64,000 nucleotides of DNA from contig WHVY01000001.1 in the NCBI GenBank assembly GCA_022266195.1, positions 4,216,001 through 4,280,000 of the forward strand, given 5' to 3'. Source of the stretch: Tetranychus cinnabarinus (Eukaryota; Arthropoda; Arachnida; Trombidiformes; Tetranychidae). Positions within the stretch are counted from its first letter, which is position 1. Each line of letters begins with the position of its first letter. Below are positions 49,208 through 58,519 of the stretch, piece by piece. Position numbers and translations under genes: made by a program. Below the pieces are notes generated by a model. That model worked only from the letters and a program-made list of their open reading frames with translations. It did no database searches and was not told the DNA's origin.

Positions 49208-49480
49208 AAATTTCACTAAAGACTCTAAAATTGAATGGAATTGCCATCGACAAATGATTATATGAGTCCGAGGTCACAGGAAAAAAAGTTTATACTGCTT
49301 GCTCAATTGGAAACAGGGGTGAGCCCCTGTTTTCAATTGTATATTATATTATATAATATATTCAAATATAAAGTTTTTTCTGTGACCGCAGACAACTCCA
49401 ACCTTTCGTCAGTCAATGCAACTGATTATCAGTTAGTTAATGCAGTTAAATATATTTATACGAATGCAGCACTCTATCAT
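49130..49480 (+). repeat. Tail-segment repeat, copy 3, with an internal foldback
   Basis: Homologous to 37738-38060 and 44790-45130. It is interrupted at about 49304-49339 by a short palindrome (ggaaacagggg-tgag-cccctgtttt) followed by an AT palindrome, which the other copies lack. Confidence 0.65.
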
Positions 49481-49648
49481 GTTTTGTTCGCAAGATATCT
49501 ATGAAAAATCAATGGGTTTATTCAGATCAACTCAATGAAAACGATTAAGAATTTGTTTTGAATCTGCTAATCTTAAATCGCAAATTTCGCTTTTTCCAGA
49601 TCATGTACTTCGATAACATGTACCAAGAAAAATTGGACAAATCGTTTT

Positions 49649-50123
49649 TTACGCAGATTTAAGTTCATCACACTGCAACGTAGTGATCTTGTTTTTAGAA
49701 CCAGCACGTAAAAATAACTCATACGTGCATAGTTTAGGAGGCAACTGTGAACAAGAAAATAAATGAATAACAAATCTCAATAGTTTGATCTTTGTGTTTA
49801 AATTTACTTTAAATGGTGTTAAAACTTACATCTTGGTTGATTTGACATGCATCAGTGTACGGTTTAGATTTGGGACAAGTAGTTTTTCGTATGACCAATT
49901 TAAGCTCATATTCAATTTTATCGCCAACTCTAGATTTAGCCTCTTTAATCAGGATGAGTTTATTGTAATACAAACTATTGTCCTGTGCGTTGATATCAAC
50001 AACGGCTTGGTCAGCTAACTTAATAACACTTGGATCATCAACAGGGAGCGGTGTCCATGGTCCGAGAAGAGTCACAGCAAATACAGTTCCAAAAAGGCAG
50101 ATAGTTAAGATGAAGAATTTCAT
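49649..50123 (-). CDS. Secreted cystatin 7 (129 aa)
   Basis: Exons 50123-49830 and 49744-49649 (85-bp intron). Signal peptide MKFFILTICLFGTVFA, mature VTLLGPWTPLPVDDP retaining a Gly. The first loop reads RVGDK: central Val present, Gln and final Gly lost. Cysteines TTC, DAC, KLC and LQC are present. Closest to cystatin 4. The 5' leader lacks a few bases of the conserved gaaggag word, and the TATTTAAA motif is altered (ccatttcaaataaa). Predicted secreted cysteine-protease inhibitor. Confidence 0.85.
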
Positions 50124-50880
50124 TTTTGAAACAAGCACTTTTTCACAGGTAACAATAGTTGGTTTACTAATTGAAAGTTGAAATAGATTTGAATATTAAA
50201 TTGAAAACAAGCCATTTCAAATAAAGGAAAAATGGAAAAAGAAAAGATCTTGGCATCAGTTATCGACGTGATAGCTAGTCGATTTCATTGAGAATACAGG
50301 TGATAAAATTATAACAAAACTTGGAGAAAACGAAAAATTGAAATGGAATCAATTTCTTTAATTTAGATTTTGCTTTACCAACATTATGAAACTTGAAACT
50401 TATCAGAAGATGGCAATAAGACGATCGCAATGAAAATTTATAGTCAGTATTTTAAGCTGGAAATTGATTGTTAAACTGATAATAATACGCAATGGTGTCG
50501 CCTGTACAAAATGAAATCAGATTAGCTTAACTTGCTCATTGTCAGTGATTTGTTGTTTGAAATAAGTATCAATTTTAAGCGCAATCTTTCAAATATTAGC
50601 GAATGTGCTCACAACCATTGTTCGAGTGAGATAAAAACCTGTTTAAATTAAACAAAAGAAAGCCTTTCGATAAAATTCTTGCTTTTTAGACAGTAGTCAC
50701 TCAATAAGTTCTGCTTTTCGGATGCAAGTTGAGGAAGCTCAAAAACTGAAATTATTACAGGTAAACCGGTCAATGGTTGTTTAATTTAGCGTCTCAAACA
50801 ATAGCCCAAGTCTCTGATTGCTCTTTGTTTGTGTGTGTTTGTTTGCCGATATGTACGTCGATATGGTAATCTCATAAATC

Positions 50881-52094
50881 GTTGATGCCATTTTTGTCAT
50901 GTAAATCATAATCACTCTTTCTGCTATTTCCTGCCTCATTTGCATTATTGGTACTAAAAGACGACGATGTAAACCATTATCAAGAGGTCCTTTTGAATTG
51001 AGATCGGATTCATTTGTAATCCTATCCTTTGTGTAGCCAATCTAAATTACATTCATTGAGAATACCTTTCAAATGAACTGAAACAATCAATAAGTTAAAT
51101 AATAATTAATACATATCAACAAAAAACTACTCATTTCAAGCTTCAAAAACACTTTACAAAGTGGGATCTAAATTTCATTCAAAACCATTGTTTGATCATC
51201 TTATTGAATCGATTGAACATTTCAGGCAATTAAACTCTACTTTAGGAATTGTTAAAATGTATTTATTTCCGTAGTCATTAACTATTCATTTTCATTTAAC
51301 GCGCCTTCCATATTTGTTCAACATACGAAACAATCAAGATAATCACCTTGACTAAAATAGTCTTGTAACAACTGATAAACATGTTTTCAAACTTGCGTTT
51401 CGTTTGGATCACAATCTATCGCTATAAATATTGATCAAATTAGAAAACAAATCTACGAACATTCCGACACAGTGGAATCCGCAAGCATGCATATGTGTTA
51501 TTATTTGATTCATTAAATTCAACAATGATTGACTTTAACTGAAATAATTTTCGACTTCCTCAACTTTTATCTAAAAATTAATATTTCACAGTTTTGAAAA
51601 CATGTTTATCAGTTGTTACAAGACTATTTTAGTCAAGGTGATTATCTTGATTGTTTCGTATGTTGAACAAATATGGAAGGCGCGTTAAATGAAAATGAAT
51701 AATTAATGATTACAGAGATAAATACATTTTTACAATTCCTAAAATAGAGTTTAATTGCCTGGAATATTTGATCAATTTAATAAAGATGATCAAACAATTG
51801 TTATGAATGAAATTTAGATCCCACTTTGTAAAGTGTTTTTGAAGCTTGAAATGAGTAGTTTTTGTTGATATGCATTAATTATTATTTGACTTATTGATTG
51901 TTTCAGTTCATTTGAAAGATATTCTCAATGAATTAAATTTAGATTGGCTACACAAAGGATAGGATTACAAATGAATCCGATCTCAATTCAAAAGGACCTC
52001 TTGATGCTGGTTTACATCGTCGTCTTTTAGTACAAATAAGGCAGGCAATAGCAGAGAGAGTGATTATGATTAGCATCACAAAAATGACACCAAC
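50881..52094. repeat. Palindrome with roughly 0.5-kb arms spanning the membrane-protein gene 3' end
   Basis: 50881-51395 and 51592-52094 are inverted copies with few differences (shared words gcgttaaatgaaaatgaat, gatcccactttgtaaag and taatatttg-type spacer ends), with a spacer of about 196 bp. The left arm carries a degenerate plus-strand copy of the membrane-span exon (50881-51036, with an in-frame stop and a 9-bp insertion). The right arm carries the 3' end of the intact minus-strand gene. The high identity indicates a fairly recent inverted duplication. Confidence 0.85.
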
Positions 52095-52502
52095 GATTAT
52101 AATCCAATAAAATGGAATGGTTATTTCACAGTTCCAGATAAATTTTTCATCAGAACATGAACTAGATTTAAGATTATTTTGATAATGTTTAGAACTGTTC
52201 AGGAAATGCTGGTAAATGGCAGTTTCACAATTGTCTTTAATGATTGGCTTCAAACAGTTAAACACCATAAAAGATGAGCAGCAATTGCGCTTTAAATAGT
52301 CATCATCAATGGTCCATGAGTTGAAGGCTTTATTGAAACATGAATCCAACTTGCTAGAAATAACTGGACACGAAACGACAGTAGATGTAAGAATTGGTCC
52401 AATTTCACTGGAATTTTCATCGGTAATAGCAGCTAAGGCAACAATACTTGAATACAAAATTATATTAGAAATACATAATAAAAATATTCTCCTTTGATCC
52501 AT
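51948..52502 (-). CDS. Single-pass membrane protein with 8-Cys ectodomain (184 aa)
   Basis: A single-exon frame starts at ATG 52502. Residues 1-24 look like a signal peptide (RIFLLCISNIILYSSIVALA). An ectodomain of about 110 residues has eight cysteines, including a CC pair (DDDYLKRNCCSSF), and Asn-X-Ser/Thr sites. A strong membrane span follows (WIIIVGVIFVMLIIITLSAI, extended to CLIC), then the basic stop-transfer TKRRRCK and a short cytoplasmic tail ending ILSFV. Predicted type I surface protein. The family is not recognised. Fragments of its 3' part recur on + at 37481, 42605, 49016 and 50881, upstream of cystatins. The tail may be a read-through substitute for a longer ancestral tail. Introns near the 5' end cannot be excluded. 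Confidence 0.7.
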   Translation of the reverse strand: MDQRRIFLLCISNIILYSSIVALAAITDENSSEIGPILTSTVVSCPVISSKLDSCFNKAFNSWTIDDDYLKRNCCSSFMVFNCLKPIIKDNCETAIYQHFLNSSKHYQNNLKSSSCSDEKFIWNCEITIPFYWIIIVGVIFVMLIIITLSAIACLICTKRRRCKPASRGPFELRSDSFVILSFV

Positions 52503-52795
52503 GGTAAAGCGTAAGTTTGAAAAAATGTAACTCTACTAATACTAGATGTATACTCTTTTGGGAGTTCCATGTTTACGTTCTAATATCACTAAAAAATCAT
52601 TAGTGATCAAAGATCAATTTTGCTACCAAATCATGATTGTATTTAAATAATTCCTATCATTTACAAAATCTTTGATTATGAATTGATCTGGGAAATAGGA
52701 TGGGTTTTACAAAAATCACAGCCATTGAGTAAAGAAATTTAAATGATGACATTTACAGTCTCAATGAAAAATTGTCCAACCATTGATTCATGTCT

Positions 52796-54340
52796 TCAAC
52801 ATGATGGATCGGGATTTATAAGTGCTAAGACATTTCCAACAAAAAGTAGACTGCCAGTGACTAGAACATGGAGCTTGAAATCATCCTGAACTCCATATTT
52901 TTCAATCAATTCATTTGAATCCAGGAAATTTAAAGCTTTATTTAAGCTGGAAAATTGGTGAAAATTATCAGGATTTCTGTTGAGGTCTTTTTGTATTGCT
53001 TGCCACATTTCTCTTGTTTTGTTGATTCTTTCAGAGATCTTGTCAGTTTCAAATCGAGAGTCCGGCATCATTTCAGGATAAGTTTCGATATTTTCAATAT
53101 AATTTGAAGGAAAAATAGCGACATCAAACGATTCCTGAGCAACTCTTTGAATCAATGGTTCATATTGGCGGAGACCGGCCGAAAAAAAGAACAAAATGCG
53201 GATTATTTTTTCATTGGATGATTGAAGGTATGATTTTTGTTTAAACCAATTACAGCAATTATCTAAACTTTCAACAGTATGCGCTCCATCCAGGAAATAA
53301 TTAACTCTTCCTTTGGTAATTAATTGACATCTTCCAGGCCAATTTGTTTTCACTAATCCTGAAGCTTCTTCTTTGTCCAAAGCGAATCCTTTACCCAATG
53401 TTATCAACTGTTTTCGATTTATCTCCGCAGAAGTCATCTTCAAATGAAAATATCGAGATATTTGTAAAGCAAGAGAGGCGTTGACCCTTTGAACGTGACC
53501 ATCAATACCTAAATTAATTTTGTACGGTGTAAGGTTTTCATAGTTTTCCATTCGTGGACAAATTATAACTTCAGTGTCTTTTTCAGCTGATCGATTGTGA
53601 ATAACCTGCATAGCTGGCTCAGGCTGAGAAGATGTGAAACAAACAACATTAGGTTTAATTATCCCAGCCTTATGCCATGCGATAGATTCCAAAGTATCAC
53701 CCAAAACAGAAGTATGATCAATGCCAAGTGATGTTATGCCTGTAACAACTGGTTTTGGAACAATATTTGTACAGTCAAATTCACCACCAATACCGGCCTC
53801 AACAATAGCAACATCAACTTTCTCTTTGGAGAATATGTAAAATGAAAGAATCGTTAAAAACATGAAGTATCCAGGTTTATCGACATCAGCAAGTTTAGAA
53901 GTCACTTCCCAAAAATACTTGACAAAAACATCAACTGAAACTGGTCGTCCAGATAATCTAATCCTTTCTCGAACCGATACCACGTGTGGTGATGTATAAA
54001 GACCAGTTTTGTATCCTCGTTCATTTAAAATGGCTTCAATGTAGGCACATGTTGAGCCTTTGCCTTTAGTTCCAGCAATATGAATAATATTGAGATTGTT
54101 CAAATCATCCAATTCAATATCGAGACGCTTCAAAAGTTCAGTGATTAAATTGAGCTTCTGTCTTGCATCTTTAGTATTAGCAGGATTAATCTTTTTCAAA
54201 ACAGAAAAGTTGCTGTCATATTCCATCAGCTTGGACAAAGTTTCCTTGTAACTTTGATTTGAATTTGTCAGTCCATTGGCAATTTTCGCATTCCCATTGA
54301 GAAGCATTTGGTTGTTTGACTTTGTCTCGAAATCCATCAT
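52796..54340 (-). CDS. FPGS: Folylpolyglutamate synthase (514 aa from first ATG)
   Basis: This enzyme adds gamma-linked glutamates to folates, trapping them in cytosol and mitochondria and making them better cofactors for one-carbon metabolism. The Mur-ligase-type fold is evident. The P-loop is GTKGKGS (residues 90-96), followed by SPHVVSVRERIRL, the EAGIGGEFDCTN motif near 181, GIDHTSVLG near 206, IAWHKAGI near 220 and the C-terminal-domain FLDGAHT motif. The coding region is uninterrupted by introns. Immediately upstream, ttttaacag (to 54357) is a good acceptor, and the frame stays open between it and the first ATG (CLNDQ-MMDF). An upstream exon may therefore supply an alternative N-terminus, as in other animals where a mitochondrial leader is made from an upstream start. 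That exon was not located. Confidence 0.92.
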   Translation of the reverse strand: MMDFETKSNNQMLLNGNAKIANGLTNSNQSYKETLSKLMEYDSNFSVLKKINPANTKDARQKLNLITELLKRLDIELDDLNNLNIIHIAGTKGKGSTCAYIEAILNERGYKTGLYTSPHVVSVRERIRLSGRPVSVDVFVKYFWEVTSKLADVDKPGYFMFLTILSFYIFSKEKVDVAIVEAGIGGEFDCTNIVPKPVVTGITSLGIDHTSVLGDTLESIAWHKAGIIKPNVVCFTSSQPEPAMQVIHNRSAEKDTEVIICPRMENYENLTPYKINLGIDGHVQRVNASLALQISRYFHLKMTSAEINRKQLITLGKGFALDKEEASGLVKTNWPGRCQLITKGRVNYFLDGAHTVESLDNCCNWFKQKSYLQSSNEKIIRILFFFSAGLRQYEPLIQRVAQESFDVAIFPSNYIENIETYPEMMPDSRFETDKISERINKTREMWQAIQKDLNRNPDNFHQFSSLNKALNFLDSNELIEKYGVQDDFKLHVLVTGSLLFVGNVLALINPDPSC

Positions 54341-54369
54341 TTGGTCATTTAAACACCTGTTAAAAATGA

Positions 54370-57080
54370 ATAATTAGAAACGGAATAAGAAAAAAAATTA
54401 AATGAGAGTTACATAGAAACAAAAAAAATAATGATGCTTGAAATGAAAGAATAAAGAAAGTGAACTATAAGAGGATATTTATCTTTAATCTTGTCTAATC
54501 AAGAAATTAACGATTAACTCAGTTCAAATAACAAACTTATAATTCATCAAATCAAATGACAGTTAAACAGTGTTTATGATGTGAGAGACAATTCAGACAT
54601 TTCATCAGACCATTAAAACATAACAACAGATTTAGTCGGTACAAATGTACCTTAAGAGTTCATATTTACCTGACAAACGGAAAAGTTGGTTTAATTTTCC
54701 AGCCACGGACGCACAACAGCATTAGGCTAACATAAAGTTGATTGGCAGTTACTAAATAGGATTACACCATATTAAAAATGTCAATGATGTTGATGAACAT
54801 TTCATTTTATGGCATTATGATAAAAATTTGTCACGGGGTAACAATTCAAACGGCAAACGAGATAGATTGTTAAAGTTGAATCGATGAGACTAGATAGATA
54901 ATTAATTAATCAATAAGGTAAACCTTCAAGTCATTGAGATTAGGAAGATACTTGACAGTAAAGATGAATCTTAAATTGAGTTAAAGCTTGAGATTCAAAC
55001 AAGAAGCACATTTTCCGGTGAAAGTATAAGTTTGTTATTCAAGGTTAATCACTGTAACATGATGAAGATAAGGTTACCTCGAAATGGTCCGTACTGATGT
55101 GAAACCAGGAAATAACAATGAATAAACTAAAGTATTTAAACAAACGTACAGTTAATTAAAAAGGCATTGAACAAAAATAGAGTCTACTTAAGAAACCATT
55201 TCAATGAGGTTAACCATATGTTTCAATGTTTTACTATATGAAGAGCATTTGAAGTGAAAATACACAAAGTGCTGTTAAAATAGACTAGATAAATTATTTT
55301 CATTTCTTGTTAATTAAAAGGATATTTAAAAATATCACAGTTAGTGTGGATTAATGTAGTAATTATTACTTTGATGTTTAATCAAAGCTTTTACCGGTTT
55401 AACCATTCTTTTAATTCAGTTTAATGATTTGATGGATTCATCATTTCTTGTCAATTGAACACAAATCAAAATGTCAGTCTAATTAAAGTTTAGGCCAAAG
55501 TAAAGCTTTAAATGTTTTAACTGGTTTATTTAAAGATGGTAAATAAAATTGAGAAATAAAATGATGATCTAATAATGAAGATAACATGAAACATGAAAAT
55601 GAACACAGTTTATGATTGACCTGAACAATTAACTGAATCATGACACAGTTTCTGACCAATGATTTGAAAAGCAGAAAAAACAATAACAATTGATTCATCA
55701 CATTTAATATCAACGTTAATGTACCTCAAATTGTCTATTCAACTGGTAAATTTAAAAATGTATGTTTTAACACTTTCATTCAACATATTCCACTTAATCA
55801 TCTGTTTATTTGAAAATTGACCAACAATTGAAGCAAAACTGGCCAAACAAACAAACTAAAAATGAACGTAAAGTGATAATTTAGTGACCTTTAAATGATC
55901 CATAATAAGCCATAATAAGCAATATCCGTTTGGGTTTTGGGTTAAACCAGATAAACAAAGATTAGTGACTCTGGTTAAGGATTAATCATCCTCAACCAGA
56001 TTCGTGTAAACCTTTACAGACCTTCAATCAGTTTCAAGTAAATAACAATTATTTAGTCATCACTTTCGCAATTATTAAACCAAACGATGATGATGATGAT
56101 CGATAAACAAGAATGATCAGTTGATGATATCGCGTTTTCACTTTGGTTCACCATTAATCTTATTGTGTTCATCTTACAATAATTGTTAATATACATCTGA
56201 TTGTTCATGGATTGGTATTGATGGGCTTTGACTTTCAACCAATTAGAGGTGAGACCATTTTTAGAGAGAGAGACAAAAGCTAGCCTAAAGGGAGTCAACC
56301 TAGCTGACTAATCGTTCAAATGATGAGATTTGTTTTTATAACCAACAACGGAAATTTTGAAGACCTTTTTTCACCACCAGATCTTTCAATAAGCTTGTAC
56401 ATTTCCAACCCAATAACCAATGTTTCATTTGTCTTTCACCATCCAACAACCTTCTTCTTCTTCTTATTAAATTAGTAACTTATTGTCAACTTTTTACCTT
56501 GTGATCAACAATCCATATTAGTTTGATTTTTTTGTCATCAACAAACAGTGAGTGGGTCTTTCATTTGTTTATTATCAATTAAATTTTACTTGTTTGAGAC
56601 ATTTATATTGTTCTGTCAGCCTGGCAACAATCATTTATCCTTAATTCCGTTTAAAAAAACAGTGCTAAACATTTTCTTCTCTTTAGCTTCAAGGTTTCTC
56701 TACTTTGCTGGCTTTCCTTATTTTTGACTTGCCTTCAATTTTCTCTCTTTTCACTTTCATTTTGGCTTCTTTTTTCGCTCTGTGATTCCTCTTCCTTTAC
56801 TTTCACTTTTTTCTCTGTTCCTGTCATTTCTAAAGAACGACATTTATGTTCGTGAATTTGGAAGGTCGATCAGGATGAAGGGATAAGAAGGACCGAGTTT
56901 TTCGCTATACCGACCAGTTAATATAATTCTGTTCAACCATAAGGATTATATTCACCATCAGAGTGTCAATTTCAACCATTTTTACACTTTGTTGTCTTTT
57001 TTAACAAGTTTAAACCATTAATCAACAGTCATAAATTTATATTTATTTTATGAGAAACGGTTTCAAGATATATTTTTTTA
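54370..57080. other. Intergenic region between FPGS and the elongase
   Basis: AT-rich. No recognised gene. It presumably contains the divergent promoters and 5' exons of both neighbours. A ttctctcttag acceptor at 57090-57100 shows that the elongase has at least one upstream non-coding exon in or beyond this region. Short minus-strand frames (55483-55713, 56053-56298) have no support. A tandem cttctt run lies near 56452. Confidence 0.5.
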
Positions 57081-57123
57081 TTTTTGTTTTTCTCTCTTAG
57101 TGACACATTGTACTGAACCCATC

Positions 57124-57993
57124 ATGACCAGTGGTGTTAATATTTTGCTACCAACTGAAACTGTTGGATCCAAGTGGACTAATTCATCAATCAATCCTAA
57201 ATCACTACAATCATGGTTTTCACCAAGTCAATGGGACCAAAAAGCCTGGGTTGAATGGCATCAACAAAATTGGTCCATTTGCTTTTGGTTTGCTACTTTT
57301 TATGTGCTTGCTGTTCGCTTGGGTTTAATATACATGAATAATCGTAAACCCTACGATCTTCGTTATCCATTGGCCATTTGGAGTGGTTTACTTGGAGCTT
57401 TTTCAATTGCTGGTTCATATTACATGGTTCCAGAGATAATATCAACCCTTTATAAGGATGGTTTCCATAGTGCTGCCTGTGATAACTCATATAAATCAGA
57501 TAAAAATGTACTCTTTTGGTCCTGGTTGTTTGTTTGGTCCAAAGTCTTTGAATTTGGTGACACTGCATTCATCATTCTTCGTAAACAAAAACTTTCCTTC
57601 CTCCATTGGTATCACCATGCAATGACTGTAATCTGTGTATTCACTTACTTCCCAGGAATGGTGGCGATCAACAGATGGACTGGTTCCATGAACTTTTTCG
57701 TTCACTCTCTTATGTACTCTTATTACGCGCTGAGAGCAATGCGAGTTCGCATCCCTAAACCAATTGCAGTTTCAATCACAACTTTACAAATCGCCCAAAT
57801 GATGATTGGATTTTATGTTGCTTCGTATGCGCTCGTAATGAAAATGTCAGATCAACCATGTAAAATTACTCCTGGAGAAAGTTTATTCAGTTTCTCCATT
57901 TATTTCAGCTACTTCATCCTCTTCTGCAATTTCTTCATCCAAAGTTATTTCAAGAAACCATCGCCATCATCATCTCGAACCAAAAAGGATTAA
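57124..57993 (+). CDS. ELOVL6: Very-long-chain fatty acid elongase, ELOVL6-like (289 aa)
   Basis: An ER-membrane 3-ketoacyl-CoA synthase of the ELO family, predicted to catalyse the condensation step of C16 to C18 chain elongation. The hallmark KVFEFGDTAFIILRKQ motif leads into the histidine box HWYHH (residues 161-165). The W in this box is typical of the ELOVL3/6 branch, against HVYHH in most others. MNFFVHSLMYSYYALRA and TTLQIAQMMIG follow, with multiple hydrophobic spans. The C-terminus is basic (SSSRTKKD), like ER-retention tails but not a canonical KKXX. ATG 57124 is chosen because the frame upstream is interrupted by an acceptor (ag at 57099-57100). The coding region is a single exon. 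It acts downstream of the fatty acid synthase at 5580-15339. Confidence 0.92.
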   Translation: MTSGVNILLPTETVGSKWTNSSINPKSLQSWFSPSQWDQKAWVEWHQQNWSICFWFATFYVLAVRLGLIYMNNRKPYDLRYPLAIWSGLLGAFSIAGSYYMVPEIISTLYKDGFHSAACDNSYKSDKNVLFWSWLFVWSKVFEFGDTAFIILRKQKLSFLHWYHHAMTVICVFTYFPGMVAINRWTGSMNFFVHSLMYSYYALRAMRVRIPKPIAVSITTLQIAQMMIGFYVASYALVMKMSDQPCKITPGESLFSFSIYFSYFILFCNFFIQSYFKKPSPSSSRTKKD

Positions 57994-58181
57994 AACAAAA
58001 GACAAATTTAAATTAAGCTCAACTAAAGACAAATTTTACGATGATTAAGCATGTATGATATGATTCGTACCGACTCAAAGTAGTAAATCAATCTTCTAAC
58101 CTATCAATGAATCGGTACAAATCATTGCAATCCACGCAAAAATATTGAAATGTAAACAAAAATTTGATTACAATTCTGATG

Positions 58182-58187
58182 AATAAA
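58182..58187 (+). terminator. Polyadenylation signal of the elongase
   Basis: AATAAA about 190 bp after the elongase stop codon, followed by a T-rich stretch. Confidence 0.5.
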
Positions 58188-58519
58188 ATATTAAGCCAAA
58201 TCCATGGTTATTGATTTACTAAAGACACCAAGACAAGGAAAAAGAAAAGAGTTGCAAAGTTGATTGATTAACACTGTCCATGTTTAATTAAATAAACTGC
58301 TTCAAGGAAATAAGGTAATGAATTTCGTGAAACATTTTGATCGATCCCATGAGGTTGTTGTTGCTTCCAAATGATTGGAATAAAAAAATACAGTGAAAGA
58401 AGGAAAAACGGAGAGAAAAAAAAATTTCAATCTTCTCATAAGTAAATTTAATCTGGTCTGAGTTACAATTGAAGCCAGGGGTAAACAGTAATAATGGTAA
58501 TAATCAAGTTGAAAGAAGC

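Noticed and set aside
57100..57123. Upstream extension of the elongase reading frame
   Set aside because: It has no ATG and begins at a splice acceptor (ttag to 57100); the first ATG is at 57124.
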